Of a stretch of 64,000 bases of DNA, positions 17,555 to 25,252 are shown piece by piece. Numbering within the stretch: position 1 is the stretch's first letter; each line of letters opens with the position of its first letter. Location: NCBI RefSeq assembly GCF_042676145.1, contig NZ_JBHTJW010000001.1, positions 62,001 to 126,000 of the forward strand, read 5' to 3'. The notes beneath the pieces are model-generated. The model was not told the origin of the DNA, made no database searches, and saw only the letters and a program-made list of their open reading frames with translations. A program made the translations under genes and the position numbers. This DNA is from Methylophilus glucosoxydans. GTDB taxonomy: Bacteria > Pseudomonadota > Gammaproteobacteria > Burkholderiales > Methylophilaceae.

Positions 17555-17569
17555 AATGCTTCCTTTTGT

Positions 17570-17713
17570 TTACTTATGGTTGGCTTCATGCGAACCGCCG
17601 CGGGTGACATGCATGGCATCATCTCTTTGCCAAAAAGGTTCACCGTCATATTGCAGTTTGCAAAAGTAGGCGATTGCCATCATCGCCGTCAATTGATAAA
17701 TTCTGAGCCACAT
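17570..17713 (-). CDS. Small uncharacterised cluster protein (47 residues)
   Basis: Begins MWLRIYQLTAMM and ends GGSHEANHK. It fits exactly between the DUF4178 gene (13-base gap) and DUF350 (15-base gap), in the same orientation. AGGA lies nine bases before its ATG at 17713. A short hydrophobic stretch (LTAMMAIAYFC) precedes a charged tail rich in Asp, Arg and His. The tight fit and ribosome binding site argue that it is real although very short. I do not recognise a family. Confidence 0.6.
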   Translation of the reverse strand: MWLRIYQLTAMMAIAYFCKLQYDGEPFWQRDDAMHVTRGGSHEANHK

Positions 17714-17726
17714 GGGATGTATCCTG

Positions 17727-19682
17727 TCAGGTATTATTCATGGGGTGATCGCTTTCAGCCCAGCGTTGCTGCTCAAAATGGTGCCTGAAATGGTAAAAGA
17801 GCGCTGGGCCAATGAGCAAGAAAATCAGCACAAACCAGAAATTCTGCCAGAGCGGGACATTGGCAATCACACGCAGGTATTGGGTTTTTCTGGCATTGAC
17901 GCTGCCATAGCTACGCTCACTTTCTGCTTCAACCTGTAATTGGTAACGTCCTGGTGGAACCGCGCTAAAAACCACGTTTGTATGGCTATCGTTCTCGCGC
18001 CAGTATTCGCCCCCATCGTAGCCAGAATAATCGCTGATTTCGCGACTACTGCTGTAAGTCAGCCCGTTTTGCAGATTGACCAGGCTGATACTGGAGAACA
18101 ACCAGCTATTGTCCAGATTGCCATCAATATCAATCACCACATTGCCATGGTTTGAATGGATCTCAAATGGCTCACTTTCCAGGTTTGCGCTCTCTGGATT
18201 AAGCGTACGATAGTTTGACCAGTCGCTGCTGTCTACAGCGCTGACTTCCATGACCTTGCTAAATACGACTTCCTGACGGGATTCAAATACAAACCAGCAT
18301 TGCAGTACGATGACTAGGACAACAAAGAGTAGCGTGTTTTTTAACCAGGCATCGACCGATGGTTCATACGGACAAGGTTGATTGGCAAACACGCCCTTTG
18401 GCGGCGTAAGCAGCAGTTTGCCCTCAAAGGCGTCATTGACTTGTTCTGGCTGCAGGTATTCCCCTTGGCTCCAGTTGATTTCTTTACCTTGCAACTCTTT
18501 AATGAGTAAATAAGGTGGCGCAATGTAATCTTCCAGAGAGGCGCTGTCTTCTACCTTTATCCGCCAGTAAAACTCACCCGCCACCCGGTCAATTTTTGCC
18601 TTGTAGTTGGCAAAGTGGCGGTAAGTCTTGCCTTCCAGCATGGCGATGGTGTCCCCTGTGTAGCCTTTACTGATAGACGGGGGTTTGAGGATGGGTTTAA
18701 GCAGGTTCCAATGGCCTTGACTACAGACCAGCCAGCGAAAACCATAGCCGGGATGGTGGAGTAGATACTCTTCCCAGTAGTGTAATAAGCCCGAGGCTCT
18801 GGTAGAGCGGCGCAGGTAGCCTATCACTGTAAACGTTGCGCGTTCAAAGCGGCCAATGCTCCCGAGTGGAATCGGTAATCGGTTTAATTGTTGCAGCTTG
18901 TTGGATTGTTTGAGCAGGATTGCCAGTTTGTCATTGCGGGAGTCCAGGACCGTGGCGCAATGGGGGCAGGTGATGGTCTGTGCTTGTTGTAGCCGGAAGT
19001 TCAGGTTTCCGCCGCAAGCCGGGCATTGCAGCTGACGGCTGGAAATCTGAATCGCGCTTTGTTCAAGGTCCCGCAGGTTTTGCAGGTGAAGCGCGGTTAA
19101 CTCAACTGCCTGTCCCAAATAAAGCGTGGGCTTCGCACCATCAAACTCAAGAGAGGCATAGGTTTGTGCAACAGCCAGTTCGACAAAGTGCAAGGTATGG
19201 CCTACTGGCACTGCAGCTGATAGCTCGCCCTGTCCGGCAATACATTTGGCAGTTTCAACACGAATCACGGACATGCGCTGGCCGTTGACCGGTACGCTTA
19301 AATCCGGAACGAAGCGCTCACGGGGAAGATCAGGAAGTCCCTCATTGACCTGAAAACTCAGGGAGTAATTGCCTGAAGCCTCAGAGAGCCAGCCGGTCTT
19401 GCCATGATCAAATAGCAAATGCCAGCTGTTCCAAAGGCCACTTTCATGTTGAAACTGCAGGCGGCCGATCACGGTAAAGCCATCGCCCAGATAGATGCCA
19501 CTACTGCCAATTTGTAACAAGCTGCGATCTGGCAGCAGTTCGGCCATTTTGCCCAGATTTTCAAGATTAATATCGTTGCGTAGCAACGTGCTCTGGCAAT
19601 ACTCACAGACCATCAACAGCGTCGTGCTGGCACGAAAGTGGACTTTGGCGCCGCAAGCCGGGCACTGACTATACCGTATCAC
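17727..19682 (-). CDS. Double zinc-ribbon DUF4178 membrane protein
   Basis: A 651-residue protein built from two units, each a zinc ribbon followed by a DUF4178 domain: Cys7/10/26/29 with a domain to about 200, then Cys220/223/239/242 with a domain to about 425. Both domains share the signature FTVIGxL (69-74 and 284-290). A transmembrane helix (449-466), a predicted periplasmic beta-rich domain (470-608) and a second helix (613-631) complete it. The GDGFTVIGRL/WHLLF pattern identifies the family. It follows the SPFH gene by 12 bases. It could be the membrane scaffold of the cluster (inference). Confidence 0.8.
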   Translation of the reverse strand: MIRYSQCPACGAKVHFRASTTLLMVCEYCQSTLLRNDINLENLGKMAELLPDRSLLQIGSSGIYLGDGFTVIGRLQFQHESGLWNSWHLLFDHGKTGWLSEASGNYSLSFQVNEGLPDLPRERFVPDLSVPVNGQRMSVIRVETAKCIAGQGELSAAVPVGHTLHFVELAVAQTYASLEFDGAKPTLYLGQAVELTALHLQNLRDLEQSAIQISSRQLQCPACGGNLNFRLQQAQTITCPHCATVLDSRNDKLAILLKQSNKLQQLNRLPIPLGSIGRFERATFTVIGYLRRSTRASGLLHYWEEYLLHHPGYGFRWLVCSQGHWNLLKPILKPPSISKGYTGDTIAMLEGKTYRHFANYKAKIDRVAGEFYWRIKVEDSASLEDYIAPPYLLIKELQGKEINWSQGEYLQPEQVNDAFEGKLLLTPPKGVFANQPCPYEPSVDAWLKNTLLFVVLVIVLQCWFVFESRQEVVFSKVMEVSAVDSSDWSNYRTLNPESANLESEPFEIHSNHGNVVIDIDGNLDNSWLFSSISLVNLQNGLTYSSSREISDYSGYDGGEYWRENDSHTNVVFSAVPPGRYQLQVEAESERSYGSVNARKTQYLRVIANVPLWQNFWFVLIFLLIGPALFYHFRHHFEQQRWAESDHPMNNT

Positions 19683-19694
19683 AGCAACAACGCT

Positions 19695-20693
19695 TTATTT
19701 AATTTGACCCAGCAGCTCAGCCTTTTTGGCGTCAAACTCAGCTTGAGTCAACACCCCCTTGCTGACCAAGGTATGCAGCTTCTCTAGTGTGGTAATAATC
19801 TCGTCCTGTGTGGCGGTTGGCGTGGCCGCGTTAGCCGGTTGTGCCATCGCCTGGGCCATATTTTGTGCCATCACCAGCCCTGCGCCCATGCCCGCGCCTA
19901 CCCCTGCCATGCCACCTTCATTTTGCGCGGCTAACGGAATCGCATCAGCGACTTGGTATTGGGTATACCGATTCAAATCGCCCACCATATTCATACTGAT
20001 ACGTTTATCCAGCACAGCCTGAAGCTCTTCCGGAAGCGAGATGTTTTCCACTGCAAGATTGTCCAGAGTCAGACCGTAACGCGCAAATACAGGCGTCATT
20101 TGGGCATGCAAGGCTTGCGCTAGCTGGCCCTGGTTGGCGGCCATATCAATAAAAGGGAGTTTACTACTGGCAAACAGTTGTGTGAGTTCAGCGATCATCA
20201 CATTACGTAGTTGACCATCCAGCTCTTCGACGGTGTAGACCCCTTGTGTGCCGCACACCTCTTTATAAAACAAAGCCGTATCGCTCAGGCGGTAGCTGTA
20301 GATGCCAAAAGCCCGCAATCTGACCATGCCAAACTCTGGATCACGCAGGGTAATCGGATTGGGGGTGCCCCATTTGCGGTCAAGTTGCAAACGATGGCTA
20401 AAGAAAATCACATCTGACTTGAATGGGGACTCGAATAGCTTGTCCCAATGCTGCAAATTGGTCAGTAGCGGCAAGTTTTTGGTGTTGAGGGTATGCAAAC
20501 CAGGACCAAAGCTGTCGGCAATTTGACCTTCGTTCACAAACAATACGCTTTGCGAGTCCCTTACGGTTAACTGGGCGCCGTACTGAATCTCCATATCCAT
20601 CATGGGGTAACGATAAGCGAGTACACCATGACCCTCTTCCGTCCACTGGATGACATCAACAAATTGTTTTTTTACAAAGTCAAAAATACCCAC
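19695..20693 (-). CDS. SPFH-domain protein with SHOCT tail (virion-core-like, YdjI type)
   Basis: A 332-residue band-7/SPFH protein, first gene of the minus-strand cluster. It begins MGIFDFVKKQFVDVIQW and has the YGAQLTVRDSQSVLFVNEGQIAD beta region, a helical middle, a Gly/Ala/Met-rich linker (GVGAGMGAGLVMAQNMAQAMAQ) and a C-terminal SHOCT motif at about 299-331 (ITTLEKLHTLVSKGVLTQAEFDAKKAELL). In Bacillus subtilis the related YdjI helps bring PspA to the membrane. No PspA gene is adjacent here. It probably forms a membrane-associated oligomer (inference). Confidence 0.82.
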   Translation of the reverse strand: MGIFDFVKKQFVDVIQWTEEGHGVLAYRYPMMDMEIQYGAQLTVRDSQSVLFVNEGQIADSFGPGLHTLNTKNLPLLTNLQHWDKLFESPFKSDVIFFSHRLQLDRKWGTPNPITLRDPEFGMVRLRAFGIYSYRLSDTALFYKEVCGTQGVYTVEELDGQLRNVMIAELTQLFASSKLPFIDMAANQGQLAQALHAQMTPVFARYGLTLDNLAVENISLPEELQAVLDKRISMNMVGDLNRYTQYQVADAIPLAAQNEGGMAGVGAGMGAGLVMAQNMAQAMAQPANAATPTATQDEIITTLEKLHTLVSKGVLTQAEFDAKKAELLGQIK

Positions 20694-20818
20694 TCTGGCT
20701 CCCTGTTTGTTTTTATTTGACTGGACATGGTTAACGCAAAATTACTATACAATGCGAATCGACCAATTATTGTAAATATACTTCAAAATAGTGATCGTTG
20801 TATTGCTTCAGTTCGTTT
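20694..20818. promoter_or_regulatory. Divergent promoter region between the SPFH cluster and speD
   Basis: An AT-rich 125-base interval separates two divergent coding starts. It holds several promoter-like hexamers (TTGACT at 20717, TATACAAT near 20746) but no pair with correct spacing that I can commit to. Shared control of both sides is likely from position. Confidence 0.35.
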
Positions 20819-21190
20819 ATGAAAAGATTCGCGCATAGTGGATTACACTTGATGGCCAATTTACATGAGGTGGATCTAGGGTTGACCTTGATGACCCGTG
20901 TAGACCACTGTCAGCACTTTTGCCGAAAAGTGGTCAGTGATGCAGGATTGACTATTGTAGGCGAGAGCTTCTATGGCTTTGGTCAGGGGCAGGGTGTGAC
21001 TGGTGCGCTGGTCCTTGCGGAGTCCCACTTGACGATACACACGTGGCCGGAGTCGCGTTATGTGACTTTGGATGTGTTTGTCTGCAACTATCAAGAGGAC
21101 AATTCAGACAAGGCGAGCCGCGTGTTTGAGGCAGTGATCGCTGCATTCTCTCCGGGGCATGTAGATCGGTTCGAGGTGCAACGAGCATAA
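20819..21190 (+). CDS. speD: S-adenosylmethionine decarboxylase proenzyme (prokaryotic class 1B)
   Basis: Self-cleaving pyruvoyl enzyme that makes decarboxylated AdoMet, the aminopropyl donor for spermidine. The cleavage/pyruvoyl residue is Ser69 in LAESHLTIHTWPE, with His74 and Cys89 (VFVCNY) at the spacings of the Thermotoga enzyme. ATG 20819 gives 123 residues starting MKRFAHSGLHLMANL, matching the family; the in-frame TTG at 20798 is less likely. Divergent from the SPFH/aminopropyltransferase cluster, it completes a polyamine route there. Confidence 0.93.
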   Translation: MKRFAHSGLHLMANLHEVDLGLTLMTRVDHCQHFCRKVVSDAGLTIVGESFYGFGQGQGVTGALVLAESHLTIHTWPESRYVTLDVFVCNYQEDNSDKASRVFEAVIAAFSPGHVDRFEVQRA

Positions 21191-21199
21191 TCCTAAAAT

Positions 21200-21226
21200 A
21201 AAAACGCCGGAGAAATCCGGCGTTTT
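21200..21226. terminator. Bidirectional terminator between speD and gltA
   Basis: AAAACGCCGG and CCGGCGTTTT pair perfectly (a further A-T pair closes the AGAAAT loop region). It sits ten bases after speD and 17 before the end of convergent gltA. Confidence 0.88.
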
Positions 21227-21243
21227 TATTGTGTGTTGCTATG

Positions 21244-22533
21244 TTAACGCTGATGCAAAGGAACGAATTCCCGACGTTCAGACCCCACATACAACTGGCG
21301 AGGGCGGCCAATTTTCTGTTCGGGGTCGGCATTCATCTCACACCATTGTGAAATCCAGCCTGCAGTGCGGGCCAGGGCAAAAATCGCCGTAAACATCGAA
21401 TTGGGGATGCCCATGGCGCGCATGACGATGCCGCTGTAGAAGTCCACGTTTGGATAGAGTTTGCGGGAAACGAAGTATTCGTCCTCAAGCGCAATTTTTT
21501 CCAGTTCCATCGCCAGTTTGAACATCGGGTCATCGTGCAGGCCCAGTTCATTGAGCACTTCATGGCAGGTTTTGCGCATGATAGAAGCGCGCGGGTCCAT
21601 GTTGCGATAAACGCGGTGACCAAAGCCCATCAGGCGGAAGCTGTCGGTTTTGTCTTTGGCGCGTTTGATGAATTCGCCGATGCGGCTGACGTCGCCGATT
21701 TCTTCCAGCATGTTAAGTGTGGCTTCGTTGGCGCCACCGTGTGAGGGGCCCCATAGCGAGGCGATGCCGGCTGCGATGCAGGCAAACGGGTTGGCGCCGC
21801 TGGAGCCGACCAGACGCACGGTAGAGGTAGAAGCATTTTGCTCGTGATCTGCGTGCAGAATCAGGATGCGTTCAAATGCACGGGCCAGAATCGGATTAGG
21901 CACATAATCTTCACAGGGCGTGGCGAACATCATGTGCATAAAGTTTTCGGCGTAGCCCAATTTGTTTTTGGGATACATGAATGGCTGGCCGATGTTGTAC
22001 TTATAGCTCCAGGCGGCAATGGTGGGAACTTTGGCCAGCAGACGCATGGCAGCCACTTTACGTGATTCCGGGTCGGACACATTGTTGTTGTCTGGATAGA
22101 AGGCCGCCATGGCGCCTACGACCGCGATCATGACCGCCATCGGGTGCGCATCGCGGCGGAACCCACGAAATACATTGCTCATCTGGTCGTGCAACATGGT
22201 GTGTTCGCTGATGGTGCTCACGAATTCTTCACGTTGATTGTTATCCGGCAGTTCGCCGTGCAGCAACAGGTGCGAGACCTCAAGGAAGTCACAGTTCTCG
22301 GCCAGTTGCTCAATCGGATAGCCACGGTAGTAAAGCAACCCTTTTTCACCATCAATAAAGGTAATGCCAGATGTACACGATGCGGTAGACATGAAGCCAG
22401 GATCAAACGTGAAATAACCATGTTTGCCCAAGCTGCGGATATCAATCACATCCGTGCCCAGTGAGCCTTTTAATACCGGTAGCTCAATTGCGCTACTATC
22501 GTTGTCAAATGTAATGGTCGCCTTGGTAGCCAT
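21244..22533 (-). CDS. gltA: Citrate synthase (type II)
   Basis: Condenses oxaloacetate and acetyl-CoA to citrate. The 429-residue length is that of hexameric Gram-negative enzymes. Active-site segments are ASLWGPSHGGANEA and MGFGHRVYRNMDPR, with the catalytic Asp segment in NVDFYSGIVMRAMGIP. Starts MATKATITFDNDSSAIELPVLKG at 22533. Monocistronic, with its promoter in the 22534-22716 interval. In RuMP methylotrophs with a broken TCA cycle it is mainly anabolic (established for the group, not shown here). Confidence 0.97.
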   Translation of the reverse strand: MATKATITFDNDSSAIELPVLKGSLGTDVIDIRSLGKHGYFTFDPGFMSTASCTSGITFIDGEKGLLYYRGYPIEQLAENCDFLEVSHLLLHGELPDNNQREEFVSTISEHTMLHDQMSNVFRGFRRDAHPMAVMIAVVGAMAAFYPDNNNVSDPESRKVAAMRLLAKVPTIAAWSYKYNIGQPFMYPKNKLGYAENFMHMMFATPCEDYVPNPILARAFERILILHADHEQNASTSTVRLVGSSGANPFACIAAGIASLWGPSHGGANEATLNMLEEIGDVSRIGEFIKRAKDKTDSFRLMGFGHRVYRNMDPRASIMRKTCHEVLNELGLHDDPMFKLAMELEKIALEDEYFVSRKLYPNVDFYSGIVMRAMGIPNSMFTAIFALARTAGWISQWCEMNADPEQKIGRPRQLYVGSERREFVPLHQR

Positions 22534-22564
22534 AACGTACTCAGTCTTTAATCAAGTTGGTTAA

Positions 22565-22605
22565 ATTATACGCAATCGTTTTGTTTTATCACCGCTTGTG
22601 CGGTG
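22565..22605 (-). promoter_or_regulatory. Probable gltA promoter with an overlapping inverted repeat
   Basis: On the minus strand TATAAT (22570-22565) lies about 32 bases before the gltA ATG. Upstream, CACCGC and GCGGTG flank CTTGT-like TTGT (22590-22605) where a -35 element would be expected. The absence of a good -35 plus the inverted repeat suggests control by a bound regulator. Confidence 0.4.
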
Positions 22606-22621
22606 ACTGTCGCGGAAAAGT

Positions 22622-22670
22622 TAAAAAAACAATCAAAAGCCTGCACCAGATGTAATCAAGTCACTGGTGC
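22622..22670 (-). terminator. Possible anmK terminator
   Basis: Read on the minus strand, GCACCAG and CTGGTGC (22670-22643) form a seven-base stem with a 14-base loop, followed by a T-rich run ending in seven T residues. The long loop lowers confidence. Confidence 0.4.
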
Positions 22671-22716
22671 GTTTGCACTGCTTTTGGGAATCATTGCTAC
22701 GCGTCGGTGCCGGTGC

Positions 22717-23853
22717 TTAGTTGGGGTAAACGGCACCCAGAATGCGTGGCCCAGCCGCCCCTGTGACCGCGGCCAGATTGCCCGGCAAATGATCTACACA
22801 GCGTTGCGCCAGCCAGGCAAAGGCGACCGCTTCCACCCAGTCCACGCCAACGCCCAATTGATCCGTCAGCTGTATGGACTGGCCAGACAGCGCCTGCAGT
22901 CTATTCAGCAAGGCCAGATTATGCGCACCACCCCCACAGACGTAGACTTCCTGAGCCCCTGGGCAGAATCGCGTCAGCGCATCGGTGATGCTCACTGCTG
23001 TTAACTCAAGCAAAGTACGCGCCACATTTTGTGCGCTGTCGGGGTACTGATGCAGCAGTTGCATTAACCAGGTGTCGTTAAACAGGTCGCGTCCCGTACT
23101 TTTAGGTGCGGCCAGTGCAAAATAAGGATCGGCCAGCATCGCATTGAGCAAGTCTGGATTAATTTTCCCGCCCGCTGCCCAGTGCCCGCTCGCATCATAG
23201 GGTTGGCCTGTGTGTTGCTGCGTCCAGGCATCCATGAGCAGGTTGCCGGGTCCCGAGTCAAAGCCTGTGACTTGTCCGTGTGCTGGCAGATCACTCAAGT
23301 TGGCAATGCCGCCGATATTAATGACGACGCGATGCCTATCTGCACTCGTAAACACCGCTTGGTGGAAGGCCGGCACTAACGGTGCACCTTGGCCGCCGGC
23401 GGCAATATCGCGACTTCTGAAGTCGCCAATGACCGTGATCCCTGTTAATTCTGCCAAGCGGGCATGGTTGCCCAATTGTATGGTGTATGCCATGCCCTCT
23501 GCCAGTGTCGGACAGTGCCGGATGGTCTGGCCATGGCAACCGATGGCTGTCACGGCCTCGGCACGGATGTCGGCGAGCTTAAGCAGTTGCTTGACGGCTT
23601 GCGCGTAGAGTTCTGCGAGCTGGTTAGCAACCACTGCGGCCTCGTGTAACTCGTTATTGGCGGGCGTGTGCAAGGCCAGTAGACGCTGTTTAAGCGCGTC
23701 AGGGTAGGGAAGAAAGTAGGTGGCCGTTTGTGTCAGTTGCTCGCCCCGTTGCGAGGTGAGCACGGCATCCACCCCGTCCAGGCTGGTGCCAGACATCAGT
23801 CCAATAAACAAACGTGGCTGGGAGCGATCGGCAGAAACTTGCATGGGTGTCAT
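22717..23853 (-). CDS. anmK: Anhydro-N-acetylmuramic acid kinase
   Basis: Phosphorylates and opens 1,6-anhydro-N-acetylmuramic acid, recycling peptidoglycan fragments released by lytic transglycosylases such as MltA. ATP-binding segments are GLMSGTSLDGVDAVL near residue 20, GCHGQTIRH, NIGGIANLS, TGFDSGPGN and VCGGGAHN. ATG 23853 has GGAG about ten bases upstream and gives 378 residues, close to the usual 370; an upstream in-frame ATG at 23889 only adds a basic tail. Divergent from tyrS. It joins ampD and mltA as cell-wall recycling genes in this window. Confidence 0.94.
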   Translation of the reverse strand: MTPMQVSADRSQPRLFIGLMSGTSLDGVDAVLTSQRGEQLTQTATYFLPYPDALKQRLLALHTPANNELHEAAVVANQLAELYAQAVKQLLKLADIRAEAVTAIGCHGQTIRHCPTLAEGMAYTIQLGNHARLAELTGITVIGDFRSRDIAAGGQGAPLVPAFHQAVFTSADRHRVVINIGGIANLSDLPAHGQVTGFDSGPGNLLMDAWTQQHTGQPYDASGHWAAGGKINPDLLNAMLADPYFALAAPKSTGRDLFNDTWLMQLLHQYPDSAQNVARTLLELTAVSITDALTRFCPGAQEVYVCGGGAHNLALLNRLQALSGQSIQLTDQLGVGVDWVEAVAFAWLAQRCVDHLPGNLAAVTGAAGPRILGAVYPN

Positions 23854-23968
23854 TTTAACACTGCTCCAGCCGCGCTTACAGAAATGCATGGGATTACGTT
23901 AAAATAGCTGTTTTACTTATTTGAGACGGTGCCATCAGTGCGCATCGTTGTATTTGACGGATACCCGC

Positions 23969-25207
23969 ATGACCGATACCAAACAACCCTCATCTGAAGT
24001 GCCAGCATTGAGCCCAGAAATTGCCAAGGCGTTGGCCATTATCAAGCGTGGCGCAGATGAGTTACTGATCGAGCAGGAGCTGGTCGAGAAACTGAAAACA
24101 GGCAAGCCTTTACGTGTGAAAGCAGGCTTTGACCCTACCGCGCCGGACTTGCACCTGGGTCATACCGTCCTCATTAATAAATTGCGCCAGTTGCAGGATC
24201 TGGGCCATCAGATTTTATTCCTGATCGGTGACTTTACCGGCATGATTGGTGACCCGACTGGCAAAAGCGCCACCCGTCCACCCTTAACCGTGGAGCAGGT
24301 CAAGGCCAACGCCGATACCTATGCCGCACAAGTCTTCAAGATTCTTGATCCTGCCAAAACCGAGATTGTCTTTAACTCCAACTGGTTAAGTGAACTTGGC
24401 GCGGCGGGGATGATTAAACTGGCTGCCAGCCATACCGTGGCCCGCATGCTGGAGCGCGATGACTTTTCCAAACGCTTCAAGGGTAATCAACCGATTGCGA
24501 TTCACGAGTTTCTGTACCCGTTACTGCAAGGATATGATTCGGTCGCCCTGCAAGCGGATCTTGAGCTCGGTGGTACCGACCAGAAGTTTAACCTGCTCAT
24601 GGGGCGTGAGTTGCAAAAGCAGGCCGGCCAGTCGCAGCAATGTGTGCTGATGATGCCGCTGCTGGAAGGGTTAGATGGCGTCAATAAAATGTCTAAATCA
24701 CTCGGTAACTACATTGGCATTAGCGAGGTGCCAGAGACTATTTTTGCCAAGATCATGTCGATTTCAGATGAACTGATGTGGCGCTATATTGATTTGCTGT
24801 CTTTTGCGACGCTGGAAACCATTGCCGAATGGAAGGCGCAAGTCGCCAGCGGTGAAAATCCCCGCAATATCAAGGTCGGCTTTGCCCAAGAAATTGTGGC
24901 GCGTTTCCATGGTCAAGCCGCGGCTGAAAAAGCCTTGCAGGACTTCCAGACCCGTGCCAAAGGCGGCATCCCGGATGACGTGCCCGAAGTTGAAGTGACC
25001 ATTGAAGGCGAGAGCATCGGCATTAGCCAATTGTTAAAACAGGCGGGCTTGGTTGAAAGCACCAGTGAAGCCATGCGCGCAGTGCAGCAAGGCGGCGTCA
25101 AGCTCGACAGCGTCAAGGTGGATGATAAGAATCTGCCTTTGACTAAAGGTGTGACAGTGATCGCACAGGTGGGTAAACGTAAATTTGCCAAGATCACAAT
25201 CAGGTGA
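23969..25207 (+). CDS. tyrS: Tyrosyl-tRNA synthetase
   Basis: Class I aminoacyl-tRNA synthetase charging tRNA-Tyr. The HIGH-type signature is HLGH (62-65) and the KMSKS loop is at 240-244. GDFTGMIGDPTGKS is present and an S4-like RNA-binding domain ends the protein (VESTSEAMRAVQQGGVKLD). The ATG at 23969 gives 412 residues starting MTDTKQPSSEV; the in-frame start at 23921 adds an unlikely Cys-rich extension. Convergent with rpoN across a strong hairpin. Confidence 0.95.
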   Translation: MTDTKQPSSEVPALSPEIAKALAIIKRGADELLIEQELVEKLKTGKPLRVKAGFDPTAPDLHLGHTVLINKLRQLQDLGHQILFLIGDFTGMIGDPTGKSATRPPLTVEQVKANADTYAAQVFKILDPAKTEIVFNSNWLSELGAAGMIKLAASHTVARMLERDDFSKRFKGNQPIAIHEFLYPLLQGYDSVALQADLELGGTDQKFNLLMGRELQKQAGQSQQCVLMMPLLEGLDGVNKMSKSLGNYIGISEVPETIFAKIMSISDELMWRYIDLLSFATLETIAEWKAQVASGENPRNIKVGFAQEIVARFHGQAAAEKALQDFQTRAKGGIPDDVPEVEVTIEGESIGISQLLKQAGLVESTSEAMRAVQQGGVKLDSVKVDDKNLPLTKGVTVIAQVGKRKFAKITIR

Positions 25208-25222
25208 TTTGAGCTGAGAAAC

Positions 25223-25250
25223 AAAAAAGGCCGCATCTGCGGCCTTTTTT
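25223..25250. terminator. Bidirectional terminator between tyrS and rpoN
   Basis: AAAAAAGGCCGCA and its near-perfect complement TGCGGCCTTTTTT close a tiny loop, 15 bases after tyrS and directly before the rpoN stop. Confidence 0.92.
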
Positions 25251-25252
25251 GT

